Below, piece by piece: positions 26,115 through 37,027 of a DNA stretch of 64,000 nucleotides. Under the pieces are notes generated by a model. The model was given only the letters and a program-made list of their open reading frames with translations, made no database searches and had not been told where the DNA came from. The first letter of the stretch is position 1; each line of letters begins with the position of its first letter. The stretch lies in contig NC_089274.1 in NCBI RefSeq assembly GCF_963678975.1, positions 21,599,133-21,663,132 on the forward strand, given 5' to 3'. This stretch comes from Dysidea avara. Its lineage: Eukaryota > Porifera > Demospongiae > Dictyoceratida > Dysideidae. The position numbers and the translations under genes were made by a program.

Positions 26115-26432
26115 CTAGGGCAGAGGAGACCTTTTTTTAAGGGAGGCTGGGGTCTAGATTGGTGATACCATGGCCTAGCTATAAGTTGAAGACCAAAAAA
26201 AGTAGAGGTCACTACCTGCTGCCTTAGACTATAGCTATCTCCTTATTTATAACTACATGCATGCGTAGCTAGCTACACTGCTCCTCTAAATACTGTGACT
26301 ACTCTATTAGAATATCTCAAAGTATTGATGCTATTGAACTAGGCTCTCCATCACAGCTACAGATAATTTTATGGGGGTAATTTTTTTCACAGGGGCTACA
26401 GCCCCCTTGCTCCTCCTTCTCTGCTGCCCCTG
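26115..26432 (+). mobile_element. hAT-like non-autonomous element (degenerate copy)
   Basis: This 318-bp element has ends CTAGGGCAGAGGAG and CTCTGCTGCCCCTG, with a perfect 8-bp TSD TACAGCAC (26107-26114, 26433-26440). The internal GAAGACCAAAAAAAG, AGGTCACTACCTGCTG and CTCTATTAGAATATCTC segments place it with 19663 and 23262, although the A-run is short. Confidence 0.85.
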
Positions 26433-26440
26433 TACAGCAC

Positions 26441-26850
26441 AACTCTCCCATACTGAATGCAGCTATATAATTGGCATATGACCTGACAACTTGACAATGT
26501 TACATATCTATACTCATTGTAATTGTGCTAAAGTTCACATAGAAGTGAGGTTTAGCATGCAAGTGAGACGGTTGTGACAAACATGTACATAATACACCTT
26601 GTGACACATACAATCAGTACTTCAGTGGTAATGATTGTATGCAACTAACACACTAAGCAACAAATGAATTATGTAACCATCGCAGCATGCACTGTAGCCA
26701 TTTAGTTAAGCACTGTGACAGAAACATCAAACAAAGTTCTTGTTTGATTCAAGATAACAACTACTGCATGGTAACCATTATACATACGATAATAAGCTAA
26801 ACTACATACACCATTTTTCTTGTTAACCATGCTGACTCATGCAGAGCCAT
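26441..26850. other. 3' flank of lipocalin gene A
   Basis: Non-coding; no polyadenylation signal chosen with confidence. Confidence 0.4.
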
Positions 26851-26854
26851 TAGT

Positions 26855-28987
26855 TTACACTTCAATGTACATGCAGTCACTTCCTTGGTAAGTCTCTGTT
26901 GGTCTGTTATAGAACTTGGTGAATCCTTGTTCCTTCAGCTTTGCTGTAACTTCGTCATCATATTTCATTTTAAACTCTACAACATTTCTTGCTAACACAA
27001 ACAAGCTGAATTTCCATTGATTAGACACTACAGCATATTGGTACTGGTTACCATTGTATGTTGGAGGTCCCAACTGTACAACCCAGTCTGTAAGAAGTGA
27101 ATATATATACATAGTACAATAAATGTATGCATTGTATAGTGGCTATAGTTTCTTACAGTTAGCTCCTCCAAGCTGAAAAATTTGTGGTATACTGTTGAAG
27201 ACAACCTTCAGTTTTCCTTCCTCCTTTTCATCAGGCCTGTATGCATAACCCTCAATTGTGTTCAACTCTCCATCAGGAGATTTCAGACGACAAGCATTTA
27301 GTACAGAAATTGATCCATTAGGAAGAGCACCATCTAAAACAGGTATGTGCCACATAAACATCCTCAAAATTGTGAACATACACAAATACTTTATATATTA
27401 ATTGAGCAAATCCTTTGACATAACTGACTTCTATTGGTTGCATGGCATTTTTCTGTTATCTACACTTGTAATACTCTTTAGCTGCTTATAGACCACATGG
27501 TGGTCAAGCATCATCAGCACATGCACTGTATATAGGAAGCACTATAAGTTTGAGCACTGTAGTGCAAAGCAGTGCTTCACCACATGCAAGATTGGCAGGC
27601 CATCAAGTATGCAGGTTTGCCAAATCAAACTTGGTTCTTAATTGGTCCTCATTTCTTTAACCTATTTTTCAATAGTGCATGTATAGGAAAGTTGTCATTT
27701 TCTTCAAGCCGGTATTCAAGTCCTATGCTGTATTTGCCAGCCAGTGATGTTATATCTTGAACTTGTATACATATGTTGCAACCCACTTTGAAATTTGGCC
27801 TGATTTTTTTTAAATGGGTTGACCCATTTTGAAACCAGATGGCCAGATTTAACACTACAAATTGCTGTGGCCCATTGTAAAACTATTTTAAAATATTTTG
27901 AAACTAAGAGCTAATAGAATTACAGTAGCTTTTCCAAGACTATATATAGTTATAGTAGCTATATAGGTAGCAATAGGTGCTATTGCTCTGCTGTTGCCGC
28001 TGCATGCTGTTGCCGCTGCATGCATGCTGTTGTCGCTGCATGCATGCTGTTGCCGCTGCATGCTGTTGCCGCTGCATGCTGTTGCCGCTGCATGCTGCTG
28101 CATTCTGTAGTTGCTTTTGCATGTGTAGTTGCCATGTACTGCTGCCAGCTGATGGCCATCTGCAACTATACTGCTGGCATAATAGTATTACACTATATTT
28201 GTATATACATTTGAGCATAAGCATGCAACTGTTGCTGTTACTAGTAGTTGCTTCTTGTTAGCTGCACGCATGCTGTATATTCTGTTATTTTTGACCTTCT
28301 AATACAGTAGATCTTGCTATAATGATTCCTTTAGCTACTAACTATACAGAGGTTAAATACCACAAAAGTCACAAAACTTGTGGCATGCATGGAGAAATAT
28401 CCAAAGATTCTGCCAACCTGAAGTGAAATCAGCAGCAGGCATTATATTTTGCTTATTCTGTTCAGTATGGAGCCTTTCATTCCATTTTGCATTAGAATGA
28501 TAGTAGCTAACTCTTTACAAGCTCCATACTTATTCTGAAAAATTTTAAAACTGGTCAACCGGTTTTGAATCAAGTTAACTATGTATATATTATCATGATA
28601 TCCATGCATACTTGGTTATGCAAACATATGTCTAGTGGCAATGCGCACAGTTCTAAAAATTTTCATCTAAGACCTCAACTTACAATCTGCTGTTACACAT
28701 TTGCAATTTCTTTCAGTGAAAGTGTCTACAATTAAATTCCCATAGACCTACAGTGATGGTATGTGTAACAGCTTGTGTAATATGAAGGACTACAGTCAAG
28801 TATTATACCTGATACCATCTTCCTAGATACTGAGAGATATTCAGCTCTGAAACTGGATCAATAGCAGTGACGTGTTGCACCACCAGGGTGGCGAGTAACA
28901 CAACAACGAGTCTGCAATAGAAGGAGAACATTTTAGCTATTCTCGATTATGTTGTATGTAACACAAACTGTTGACGTACCGTTCCAT
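26855..28987 (-). CDS. lipocalin A, apolipoprotein-D-like, secreted
   Basis: I assembled five exons on the minus strand: 28987-28980, 28911-28809, 28747-28684, 27333-27157 and 27087-26855. All have GT-AG introns and together encode 194 aa. The first exon is only 8 nt (ATGGAACG). Residues 1-19 form a hydrophobic signal peptide ending VTA, followed by IDPVSELNISQYLGRWYQ with the lipocalin G-x-W motif at 33-35. Then come NCKCVTADYGALPNGSISVLN, matching the ApoD-type C-x-A-x-Y segment, and WVVQLGPPTYNG. FVLARNVVEFK (arginine of the third lipocalin motif) and SDCMYIEV follow. The family binds small hydrophobic ligands in an extracellular beta-barrel; the ligand here is unknown. Intron 3 holds a 16-20-bp minisatellite. 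It is nearly identical to gene B across the signal peptide. Confidence 0.93.
27985..28100. repeat. minisatellite in intron 3 of lipocalin A
   Basis: Tandem TGCTGTTGCCGCTGCA units of 16 bp, with 20-bp variants carrying an extra TGCA. ORFs reading LLPLHA or QRQQHA are repeat artefacts. Confidence 0.95.
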
Positions 28988-29033
28988 CGCGTTATGCTCA
29001 GTTTGAGGTTAGAAATGAATTTAACACCTCGTC

Positions 29034-29066
29034 TTTATAGTTAACTACATAGAAACTAACCACGTG
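29034..29066 (-). promoter_or_regulatory. putative core promoter of lipocalin A
   Basis: On the minus strand a TATAAA box (29039-29034) lies 47 bp upstream of the ATG, and a CACGTG E-box (29061-29066) lies about 30 bp further out. The arrangement resembles that of gene B. Confidence 0.55.
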
Positions 29067-29069
29067 AAT

Positions 29070-29900
29070 ATTATGTCATGAGGTGATTATGTAACTGTTA
29101 CTTCTAACAATTGTGACAGCTTACATAATTTCGGGAAGCAAAAATGCACATGACAACTTAGCCTTGCCACAACCACCTTACCACCGAGTAAACCATGGAT
29201 ATGTCAATAAATGACTCAGGCAATAGAGTTAGCTTTGTGTGTTATGTGCAGTCATGAAAGCTGCTACCCTGATCACATCCACATGTCCTTACCACTTGCA
29301 CAGCCCAATATCCAATTGTTTGAGCAATATCATAGCTTAAAGTATAGTTCTTTATAGTTTATCTGTAAGTGTTATTCCACTAGGGACCTGTGAGAAGGCA
29401 TAGCTATATATAGCCTGTTATCAGTGTCTTGAAAATTATTTACACATGTATTTTGGTCCAGTCACAGGAATGATGACATAATGCTAATACATGCAGTGCA
29501 CATTATGTGTGGCAACATGTGTCACATGCTACCAACATACAATCACTTATGTAATGAGTTGTCAAGTGTGATTAATGAGAATTGCATAACAATTTATTGA
29601 CCTATACTTACATCATAGCATGTGTATAAATGACATGGTCACAGATGGTCTTGTTTATGCATGTCTTATGATGTTGCATATCCACACTTGTACAGTATGT
29701 TGAATAGCAACATGAACTAGCTCAGCTAAGTGGTTGGCCATTTAAAACCAACCAAACCTCTCTTAATGAGATGGTCTACATATAGTCACATATGATTGTC
29801 AGTGTTTTTTTTACTGGACTGGAACCTCCATACAGAGTAGCTATATATATAGAACAACAGTGATCACACTACAATTAATTGCTTATAATTAAAAGTAATA
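29070..29900. other. intergenic region upstream of lipocalin A
   Basis: No supported gene or clear repeat. Confidence 0.4.
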
Positions 29901-29929
29901 TGTTGCTTAAGTAACTTAATGTTAGGAGA

Positions 29930-30300
29930 TTTGACAGCACTGCTGGATAAACCATTCCATAATCTAATTGTGGAGGGGTAATAAGAGCAGAGGTTATAAG
30001 CATCAATTTTTGAGTGTGTCTAAAAACCGTTGGTTATGGCATGGTTATGGCCCTGTGTACAGCTTGCTGTTTGGATAGGTAGTTTCCATTTTTAGCTTGG
30101 ACTTGACTATATACGAATAATTTTCTACACCATAACCAGTTTCATTTTTTGCGGTGCTCTTCTAGAGTTGTGCAGTATCTCAGGCTCAGGGTGAATAGTT
30201 GTTTGTAATAAACCTGGCAGGTCTACGCTGAATCATCTCTAACTTGGGTATATTACTATTGGTATGTGGAGACCAAACGATAATATTGACTTCTGCAGAT
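29930..30300 (-). mobile_element. LINE C-terminal remnant
   Basis: The minus strand reads PKLEMIQRRPARFITNNYSP, the LE-x-VQRRAARF block of LINE ORF2 after the reverse-transcriptase core. The rest is frame-broken and ends near a decayed IMEWF segment. Confidence 0.75.
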
Positions 30301-30309
30301 AAAATCTAT

Positions 30310-31620
30310 ACATGCAACTGTCTTTAGTACATGCATGGATGTATAGGAATTACTCAATCATTTTATAGCAACCACCTTAGTAAAAGTCACTATTAAGTTG
30401 TGTACAAATTACCTTACATAGTGTGTGTATTTAGCACTGTTGCAAATGATTTATATAAATCTAACTACTCTATTAATCGGCTCACTACTCTGATACAACA
30501 ATCCATTTTGCAACCAGACACTGGTGTTTCCTCAGTGGTGACAGCTTTACTTATGTCATAAGATGCCACATTCCCTGTGATGAAAATAGTGGTCAACATA
30601 GTTTCTCAACATCAAACAAAAAACTGTGGCATGTTTCCCACTAAAAGAGTACTAAAATGACATCCATATCTGTTGTATGCCCTGTATAAATTTCATTACC
30701 AAGGTTTCATGGCCCCCTCACCCTTTTACCTGTTCCACTGCATGCCACTAGACATTGATATGATTGCAAATTCAAAACACTGGTAGTGTGGACCAAGCAT
30801 ATACATTTCTACTATTCAACCAGTCAAAGGGACACAGGCTGGAGACGCGTGCCTCCTTCCTTTAAAACAAAGAAGTACCAGCAAAAGACTAGGATATACT
30901 TTAATAAAACAGTCAACTGCTCCAACACAGCAACATGCAATCATTTCATACTACACTTCAATAAAGAATCTTCCAAATTCACTTTAATTACAAGTGCACT
31001 GGTATGCCTACACATACAATATTGCATATATATGTACAACAATTCACTAATGCTATAAATGCTGGTTTTCTACATAGAGCTGTAACATACACATAACAGT
31101 TCACCTAAACTAATCATCATTAAGTCACTACTGACTGTGGACTACTACTATAGCTACCCATATTCAATCTAAACTGCTCAAAAGCATAATCAGTACTGGA
31201 ACTGAGCTATATAAAATATCCGCATGATAGCTCATTCATACCAAAATTTTAGTAGCATAAAGTTTACGCAGTCATAAAATTGTGTACAACTTCTACGCCT
31301 TCTATAGATCATTTGCTTAGTATACCTACTACGTACTCTGGCATGCATCACTACTAGCTATAATTCCTTAATCTGTCCCTGCATGGTGTGCACATTATAG
31401 ATATAATTGTAGATGGCAAGATAACAAATACTGCTGATGTTTGTAGCATTTTCCACAATGTGTATGATGTTTGACCGGGCCACATGCATCATAGGGGTAT
31501 TAGCTAGTTCAAATTGCCAACAAATGAAAGAGTTGGTAGGCATAGATAAATTAATAACCATAACATAGTGGTGAATATGCTTATTGTTTACAATTATGTG
31601 AAAGCTGCTTGCAAATTATA
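30310..31620. other. non-coding interval
   Basis: No supported gene. The 90-aa ORF at 30786-31058 lacks any family signature. Confidence 0.35.
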
Positions 31621-31626
31621 TTATAC

Positions 31627-31895
31627 TAGATGAATAAAAAATTGGAAATTTAAAATGGGAATAGGGATCACAGAAAAAAGCCACGAAACAAGAAGGGATC
31701 ACTGGGGTGGTAACGTAAACCACAAATCCTTATTTTGACTCTGTCATAAATCTTAGTTACATGCTCTGTCATTTTGAAGTGAGTCAAAATAGGAATTTGT
31801 GGTTTACATTACCACCTCAGTGATCCCTTCTTGTTTTGTGGCTTTTTTCAGCGATCCCTATTCCCATTTAAAATTTCCAATTTTTTATTCATCTA
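31627..31895. mobile_element. near-perfect palindromic foldback MITE
   Basis: The left arm (31627 to about 31741, starting TAGATGAATAAAAAATTGG) is the reverse complement of the right arm (about 31782-31895), with a ~40-bp centre. The arms contain GGGATCACTG and GGTTTACRTTACC segments. There is no coding sequence; a TA target site is possible but not certain. Confidence 0.85.
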
Positions 31896-31899
31896 TAGC

Positions 31900-32370
31900 C
31901 GGTTTGTGTACTTTTTGTTAATCCAGTAATGGATCATGAAGAAGACTGTGGTGAATAGTATAATTTTGCATTCTGCATAGTAACACCGTCAACATTTCAG
32001 TACACACATGAAACTGATCAAATTGCAATGTGCATACAGACTGAGAGTCTCCTAGTATGAGCTACAATTTACATTACTGCATGGTGCCTTTAATAACTGT
32101 CAAATTCAGTGCAAGGATTGTTGTTATATACTTGGCTGCATTATACATCAGGATGAACTCCCTACAGACTGGAAGAGGGAATATGTAACAGGGACCAATA
32201 CTCATTGCAAATAACCACCAGAGGGTGGTTTTGAGTTGGAGGATGCTTTCCAAGGTGGTTTTTAGGTGTGCGTTCTATTAGAGTTTTTGCAAAAAACATG
32301 GGCGATCCCTATTATGAACTCACTATCGTGGTTCATGATATAGCATGCATAATCATGCTTCTAAATTGAC
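31900..32370. other. non-coding interval
   Basis: Nothing recognisable apart from one TTCTATTAGAG motif near 32275. Confidence 0.4.
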
Positions 32371-32372
32371 CT

Positions 32373-32560
32373 ATATTTCTGTACTAAACTCCTGTCCACT
32401 GAAATCTCCATGATTATCTCTAATGCATGCATGCACATGTATTATGTATTCACTACAAATAGTGCAAGTTGAGACAACCAATATCAGTATGCTGTGGTGA
32501 CTAATAGATGCTTTCTGGTTGATACTGTCACTGATTTCAAAATGAAATATTTAACTTCAG
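32373..32560 (+). pseudogene. lipocalin pseudogene fragment
   Basis: GTACTAAACTCCTGTCCACTG at 32381 matches the start of exon 4 of the lipocalin genes (VLN-x-C-x-LKS), then decays. At 32475-32560 the last-exon segment NQYQYAVVTNR and VTDFKMKY are readable. The intervening intron and most coding sequence are lost. It lies on the plus strand, facing away from gene A. Confidence 0.8.
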
Positions 32561-32569
32561 GTATATAAG

Positions 32570-33210
32570 TAAAAAGAGTTCATTTAATCAAATTTACATG
32601 AGAAGTTTAACGTATATGTAGCGTCTCTATTGGTGAAACTATGATAACACTTTTGGGTGAATGTGCACTGCATATCATTGTCATGTATTTATAGTCACAA
32701 ATATACACAATAAAGTTTCAGTAATACAATTAAAATGTTGTATACTATAATAGCTGCACTTAGAGAGATGCTATATTTTGAATATATAAAAGTGATTCCA
32801 CAGCACAATTGCTAAACTAGCTCATATACATGCATGCAAGTTTTCGGCAAACTTGTTTGACTTAAATGCTTCAAAACTATGATTGAATCTTATGAGAGAT
32901 AATTCAGCTTTAGCAATTTTGTCTGAGCTAAACTGCATAACATGTGCGTCATGCAGCTTGCTTAACCATAGATCCTGTGACATTTCATAGTTTTATGGTA
33001 TACACATTATACATATGTTAGATGTATACATATTGTAATACTAGATCATGTGACTAATAATATCTTTTCTCGCATGGCCTTTTGCAAGCATAGTACTCCT
33101 CACATTGAACTTCTGCTAAAGCCAAAAAGATCGTTTGACATTTCCAGGTAACACAGCCATGCACGGTTCAAATTCTATCTCCACATCAATTAAATATTTT
33201 ACATCATACA
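32570..33210. other. non-coding interval
   Basis: AT-rich; nothing recognisable. Confidence 0.4.
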
Positions 33211-33216
33211 TGTGCA

Positions 33217-33705
33217 TGTCTAGCTACAAGTATGCAACATGTTACAAACTACAACACATTGGAAACCCCAACAATTTTTTCTTGGATCTGGAATGCATTA
33301 CCCAACAATTGATTGCGATCTTAGTGTATATATATTTACAATCAAGAAGAAAAATTTTCATTGAAACTAGCTATAATTAACTCAAATAATGCTTGTGTAC
33401 ACATATTTTTCACTCCCCTGCAGTAATTCATATTTAGTGTATGCTGTAAAGCAGAAAATAAATGAACTTCATGGATTTTGCCCTAACATATAGTGATACA
33501 ATAAACATGTGAACTTTGCACACATGAGATGCTTGTGCCTAGGCAGTGATCCATAAAATATAAATGCTTCCTAGTTGCGTCAGTATAGAAATATTAAGAG
33601 CTATATATTTTAATTTTAGGTTTCATGCATAAATTGACAGCAAGACCATGCAACCATGTAATCCAAAGTACAGTGTACACAAGGGGTTACTGGCAGTGAA
33701 CTATG
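33217..33705 (+). repeat. direct duplication, left copy
   Basis: Shares ordered blocks with 37300-37867, including CAACACATTGGAAACCCC, GGATCTGGAATGCATTACCC and ACAAGGGGTTACTGGCAGT. In the right copy one block reads WIWNALPNN, suggesting that the duplicated sequence is itself a decayed LINE C-terminus. The two copies flank the retrotransposon-bearing segment. Confidence 0.85.
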
Positions 33706-33739
33706 CACTCTGAAAAATAAAGTGTGACACCAAAACAGC

Positions 33740-36700
33740 TTTTTTTTTTAATGTTAAACAACAACAACATAACTCTGTGCATAAAATAAAGGACGCATAT
33801 TTACAAGCACATGAAACAAATATAAAGTTAGTCAGGTGAAGCTGAGTCCAGCCTGCCTTCTGCATAAGCAAGGTCAATGACGGCTGTCTCGCCCGATCCA
33901 CAGCAGTGGTAAGAGGACCTTGAACCTCTTAAACATTGAACAGCTGAACGGAGCAATGAAAATCCCAGCCTACATCGTAACCAGTACAATGTTTTGCTAT
34001 ATGATTGTCCATGCTTCTCAGCGAGTAGTGTGGCAATTCGTTTGTAAACAACGGTGGCCAAAGGTCCCATACCTCCAGTACATGAAAAAATCAATGGCGA
34101 AAATGACCCATGCTCAACTTCCCGGATTCTCTCCTCATATTTTCTCTTCTTCTCTAGCTCCGCACGCCTGTAGCACTGTGATAAAGAAATTGAACAGTGC
34201 GTAGGAGCAAAAGGATTGAAGACTTTAACATCAAAATAAGCATTCTCCATGCGTTCCCAGAAGCCATTAGCAACAACATCAAGACGTGCCCCATCTTCAG
34301 TATTGGCCGATCGCAAGCGAAATGATTCCCCCGAAAGTGGTTGCAGGGATGGTTCAACTTCAACACCATGACACAGTTCGGTTAGCAATCCAGCAGTAAT
34401 ATCCCGAAGCTCATTGTGACGGATAGTTGGGAGGCCGCCACACGGACAGCTGAAAGCATGTTCAACCGAAAACTGTTTTCCGCACACACACAACTGGAAG
34501 GCAGCAGCGGTGGTCGCCATCCATATCTTAAACATAAGGAGTCACGAAAAGCACCCTTGTGCAAGCAAAAGCCATGGTCTAAAATAGGTAGAGCAGTTAA
34601 CCAACCTGAGGAACCCTTTTCAGAAGACAACACAACCGATCTATACAATGATGGTGATAATGTAGGCATCAAAGCATCACGATAGTCAATAACAGACTGA
34701 CGATGGGCACTCAATACTGCACGTCTTGCATCAATCTGAGCAGACAACACTTCAACAGGGTAGGTGTGAGATTGCTGTAAAATTAAGTGAACTAAGGGAG
34801 CAGTGACCTCAACAGAAGCTGCAAATTGGGACAATGAATAGCGAACTGGGTCAATAACTCCAAGACCTCCCCAACGGGCAGGAAGAGCAAACAAATTCCG
34901 GTCAGTGTCACTAAAAGAAGGCCGACCAGTTAAACTAGGTAGAAACTTGAGTCTAATAGTATGTTCCAAAGGTGACAAGAGTGGTTGAATATTGGGGATG
35001 CACCTCATCAGATAGTTCCATTTGCCAATAAACCCATGTATAAGTGCAGCATAAGCAGCTTGGGGATGAGTGACTGAGATATCAGACAATTGCTGCAACT
35101 CCCTTACCCAGGATGTTACTTTTGTTTCAACAAAAGAGGTGATGAAAGAGGGGGAACCAATAGCAGCACCAAGGTGACGCTTCCCGTCAGAAGTTATAGA
35201 GATTCCAGTCCCCTGAAAAGCAGAAACTGCAGCATCATACATTCCACTCTTCACAATAATGCAGGTTTTAGAAGGATTGGGAAAATAGCCAAAACCAGGA
35301 CCATCAGATGTCAGTTTATTCCACCAAGACCTAAGTTCCTTCAAGCCACCACAAGCAGTGGCATCATCAGCATACCATATCTGTTGCACACAACTTCCAG
35401 ACAAACTCTCAATGAGTGGGATCACACCCAGTGCATACATTGGCATGGCCAGAGGGTCCCCTTGAGTAGTTCCTTCTTCAGAGTGTAGAATGGACCCACC
35501 AATGTACAGATTAACATCTTCACGATATGTGTTTATTAAAATGGTTGAAAAAGGTGGACATAAGTGTTGAATGTTACGGAGAGCCGCCTGACGGTTCAGT
35601 GAGTTGAATGCATTGGTGGCATCCACAAGTAATACTGCATCAACATCAGCAGACGAAAAGATCTCTCGTGTAGAATGGACAGCAGCTTCACAACCTGACA
35701 ATTGACCAGCACATAATTGTAATGAACCAGCTGCCCTTTGAATATCACTTCGAATTACACACAGAATAGCCTTTGCAATCACACGACGCACGGTCTCCCC
35801 AATCCCAATCGGTCTGACACCAGGGCACTTGTCCAATGCAATCAAACGGCTAGCAACAAAGGCAGTCAAACCAGAAGGATCAACAAATACAGTACATAAT
35901 CTTCTAGCCACTCCAGCTAGAGCTTCACAGAGATCATCAGAAACACGCTGGAATGACGTACACATTTGGCGCCATGCGGCAGCATCAAGCCCAGAAGGTC
36001 CGGCTGTACCTCCAGTTTGAAGAGCAGCACGACGAATACAAATGCCATCAAGTCCCTCAAAAACAATTGGATGAGGCAGTGGAACACTGTTGGAGGAGTT
36101 ACTAATCAGAGTGGTGGGTAATGGAGGGCACCCCTTAGGATGTTTATCAGACAGTGCCTTTAAAAAAGTAGAAGATAGTGACAGTGCTCCACCACAATTG
36201 TCCTCAGATAGTAAGCGTAGAGCATCCTTAACTCTTTCATTCATCATAAAATTAGAAAACCTACGAGAAACATTATCTTCATTCTTGTGAACACGCTTAA
36301 GCCTTGTTTCTAGGTTTCCTTGCAACACCCTCCCTTCCTGAACCAGACCATTTATATCACCGTTGCTCCAAGTAGCTAGACGACGAGTAAGATGCACAAT
36401 GTTTTCATGGTTTTTAGATTGATAGTGGGGCTTCTGCAGTAATAATATAGGCATGATCATGATAGCTTTCATAGCAACACATTCAAGGGTGGAGCCACGG
36501 GCATAAGCATTAAAAAGGCGGCACAATTCAGAAACAAAAGCTCTACCACTTTTACCAGACGGCAATCTGAACAAAGACTTTCGCCAATGAATGACCTCAT
36601 CATAACAACAGTTCACACTGTGTACAAACGATTCACCATCAATATCACCCCATACAAACGTGGGAGCATTAATTGGAGTAAATTCTGGAAGCGGACGAAC

Positions 36701-36996
36701 AGGATAATCAGCATCAGAACTGGACATAGATTGGGGCGAAACATCATTAGAACCATCCACTGTTCCATTTTGGTTAGCCACGGACGGTTGTTCAGCAGCG
36801 TCACATGTACGATTTTCACACGTGCCAAGGCGGCCAGGAAGACAGTTCACACATTGGCGTCCTTGCTTGCAGCAAACACAATTTCTACAACGGCCCGTTC
36901 TACTACAGCGACAACAGTTACGAAACGAGTTTCCCGTAAGACTCCCTTTATCCCGGGAGTCTGACGCCATCGTCGCGCGTGCGCGTGCCAACTCAT
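33740..36996 (-). mobile_element. near-full-length non-LTR retrotransposon with restriction-like endonuclease
   Basis: On the minus strand a 3.26-kb insert is bounded by a perfect 9-bp target duplication CAAAACAGC (33731-33739 and 36997-37005). Its 3' end is an A-run (T-run 33740-33749 on the plus strand), as expected from target-primed reverse transcription. Only 26 bp precede the probable initiator ATG at 36970, so the 5' end may be complete. It encodes an N-terminal cysteine cluster, a reverse transcriptase, then a zinc-knuckle and PD-(D/E)XK nuclease, the order of R2-like early-branching non-LTR elements. One 2-nt frameshift separates polymerase and nuclease. Confidence 0.9.
33828..34535 (-). 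CDS. retrotransposon zinc-knuckle and PD-(D/E)XK endonuclease segment
   Basis: This frame continues the reverse transcriptase after the 2-nt slip; its own Met is unlikely to be a real start. Residues 16-32 form a knuckle (CVCGKQFSVEHAFSCPC), followed by GGLPTIRHNELRD. A restriction-like endonuclease core then has RLD at 84-86 and FDVKVFNP with Asp102 and Lys104. EVEHGSFSPLIFSCTGGMG and LRCRLGFSLLRSA lie further on. In R2-like elements this domain cuts the chromosomal target. The ORF stops at 33828, 88 bp before the A-run, so the 3' UTR is short. Catalytic residues appear intact. Confidence 0.85.
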   Translation of the reverse strand: MFKIWMATTAAAFQLCVCGKQFSVEHAFSCPCGGLPTIRHNELRDITAGLLTELCHGVEVEPSLQPLSGESFRLRSANTEDGARLDVVANGFWERMENAYFDVKVFNPFAPTHCSISLSQCYRRAELEKKRKYEERIREVEHGSFSPLIFSCTGGMGPLATVVYKRIATLLAEKHGQSYSKTLYWLRCRLGFSLLRSAVQCLRGSRSSYHCCGSGETAVIDLAYAEGRLDSASPD

Positions 36997-37027
36997 CAAA
37001 ACAGCACACTTTGGTGTCACAGGGCAC
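34382..37027 (-). CDS. retrotransposon reverse transcriptase ORF (frame-truncated)
   Basis: The open frame spans 881 codons, but the probable start is Met20 (36970, MASDSRDKG), because the upstream 19 codons lie mostly in the interrupted MITE. Residues 38-75 are a dense Cys cluster (CCRCSRTGRCRNCVCC ... CVNCLPGRLGTC), probably nucleic-acid binding. Reverse-transcriptase motifs are RPIGIGETVRRVIAK near 405, LLVDATNAFNSLN with the motif-A aspartate at 469, TTQGDPLAMPMYALG at 520-534 and catalytic YADD at 552-555. The protein copies element RNA into DNA at a nicked target. The last ~30 residues are out of frame because a (GT)n tract (34482-34492) is apparently two bases too long; the true reading continues in the next feature. 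Function could persist only with frameshifting. Confidence 0.9.
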   Translation of the reverse strand: MPCDTKVCCFDELARARATMASDSRDKGSLTGNSFRNCCRCSRTGRCRNCVCCKQGRQCVNCLPGRLGTCENRTCDAAEQPSVANQNGTVDGSNDVSPQSMSSSDADYPVRPLPEFTPINAPTFVWGDIDGESFVHSVNCCYDEVIHWRKSLFRLPSGKSGRAFVSELCRLFNAYARGSTLECVAMKAIMIMPILLLQKPHYQSKNHENIVHLTRRLATWSNGDINGLVQEGRVLQGNLETRLKRVHKNEDNVSRRFSNFMMNERVKDALRLLSEDNCGGALSLSSTFLKALSDKHPKGCPPLPTTLISNSSNSVPLPHPIVFEGLDGICIRRAALQTGGTAGPSGLDAAAWRQMCTSFQRVSDDLCEALAGVARRLCTVFVDPSGLTAFVASRLIALDKCPGVRPIGIGETVRRVIAKAILCVIRSDIQRAAGSLQLCAGQLSGCEAAVHSTREIFSSADVDAVLLVDATNAFNSLNRQAALRNIQHLCPPFSTILINTYREDVNLYIGGSILHSEEGTTQGDPLAMPMYALGVIPLIESLSGSCVQQIWYADDATACGGLKELRSWWNKLTSDGPGFGYFPNPSKTCIIVKSGMYDAAVSAFQGTGISITSDGKRHLGAAIGSPSFITSFVETKVTSWVRELQQLSDISVTHPQAAYAALIHGFIGKWNYLMRCIPNIQPLLSPLEHTIRLKFLPSLTGRPSFSDTDRNLFALPARWGGLGVIDPVRYSLSQFAASVEVTAPLVHLILQQSHTYPVEVLSAQIDARRAVLSAHRQSVIDYRDALMPTLSPSLYRSVVLSSEKGSSGWLTALPILDHGFCLHKGAFRDSLCLRYGWRPPLLPSSCVCAENSFRLNMLSAVRVAASQLSVTMSFGILLLDC

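Noticed and set aside
27940-28110. CRISPR-like array
   Set aside because: Units are contiguous with no unique spacers, and the window is eukaryotic.
27888-28261. Gln/His-rich proteins in lipocalin A intron 3
   Set aside because: Translation of the 16-bp minisatellite in several frames.
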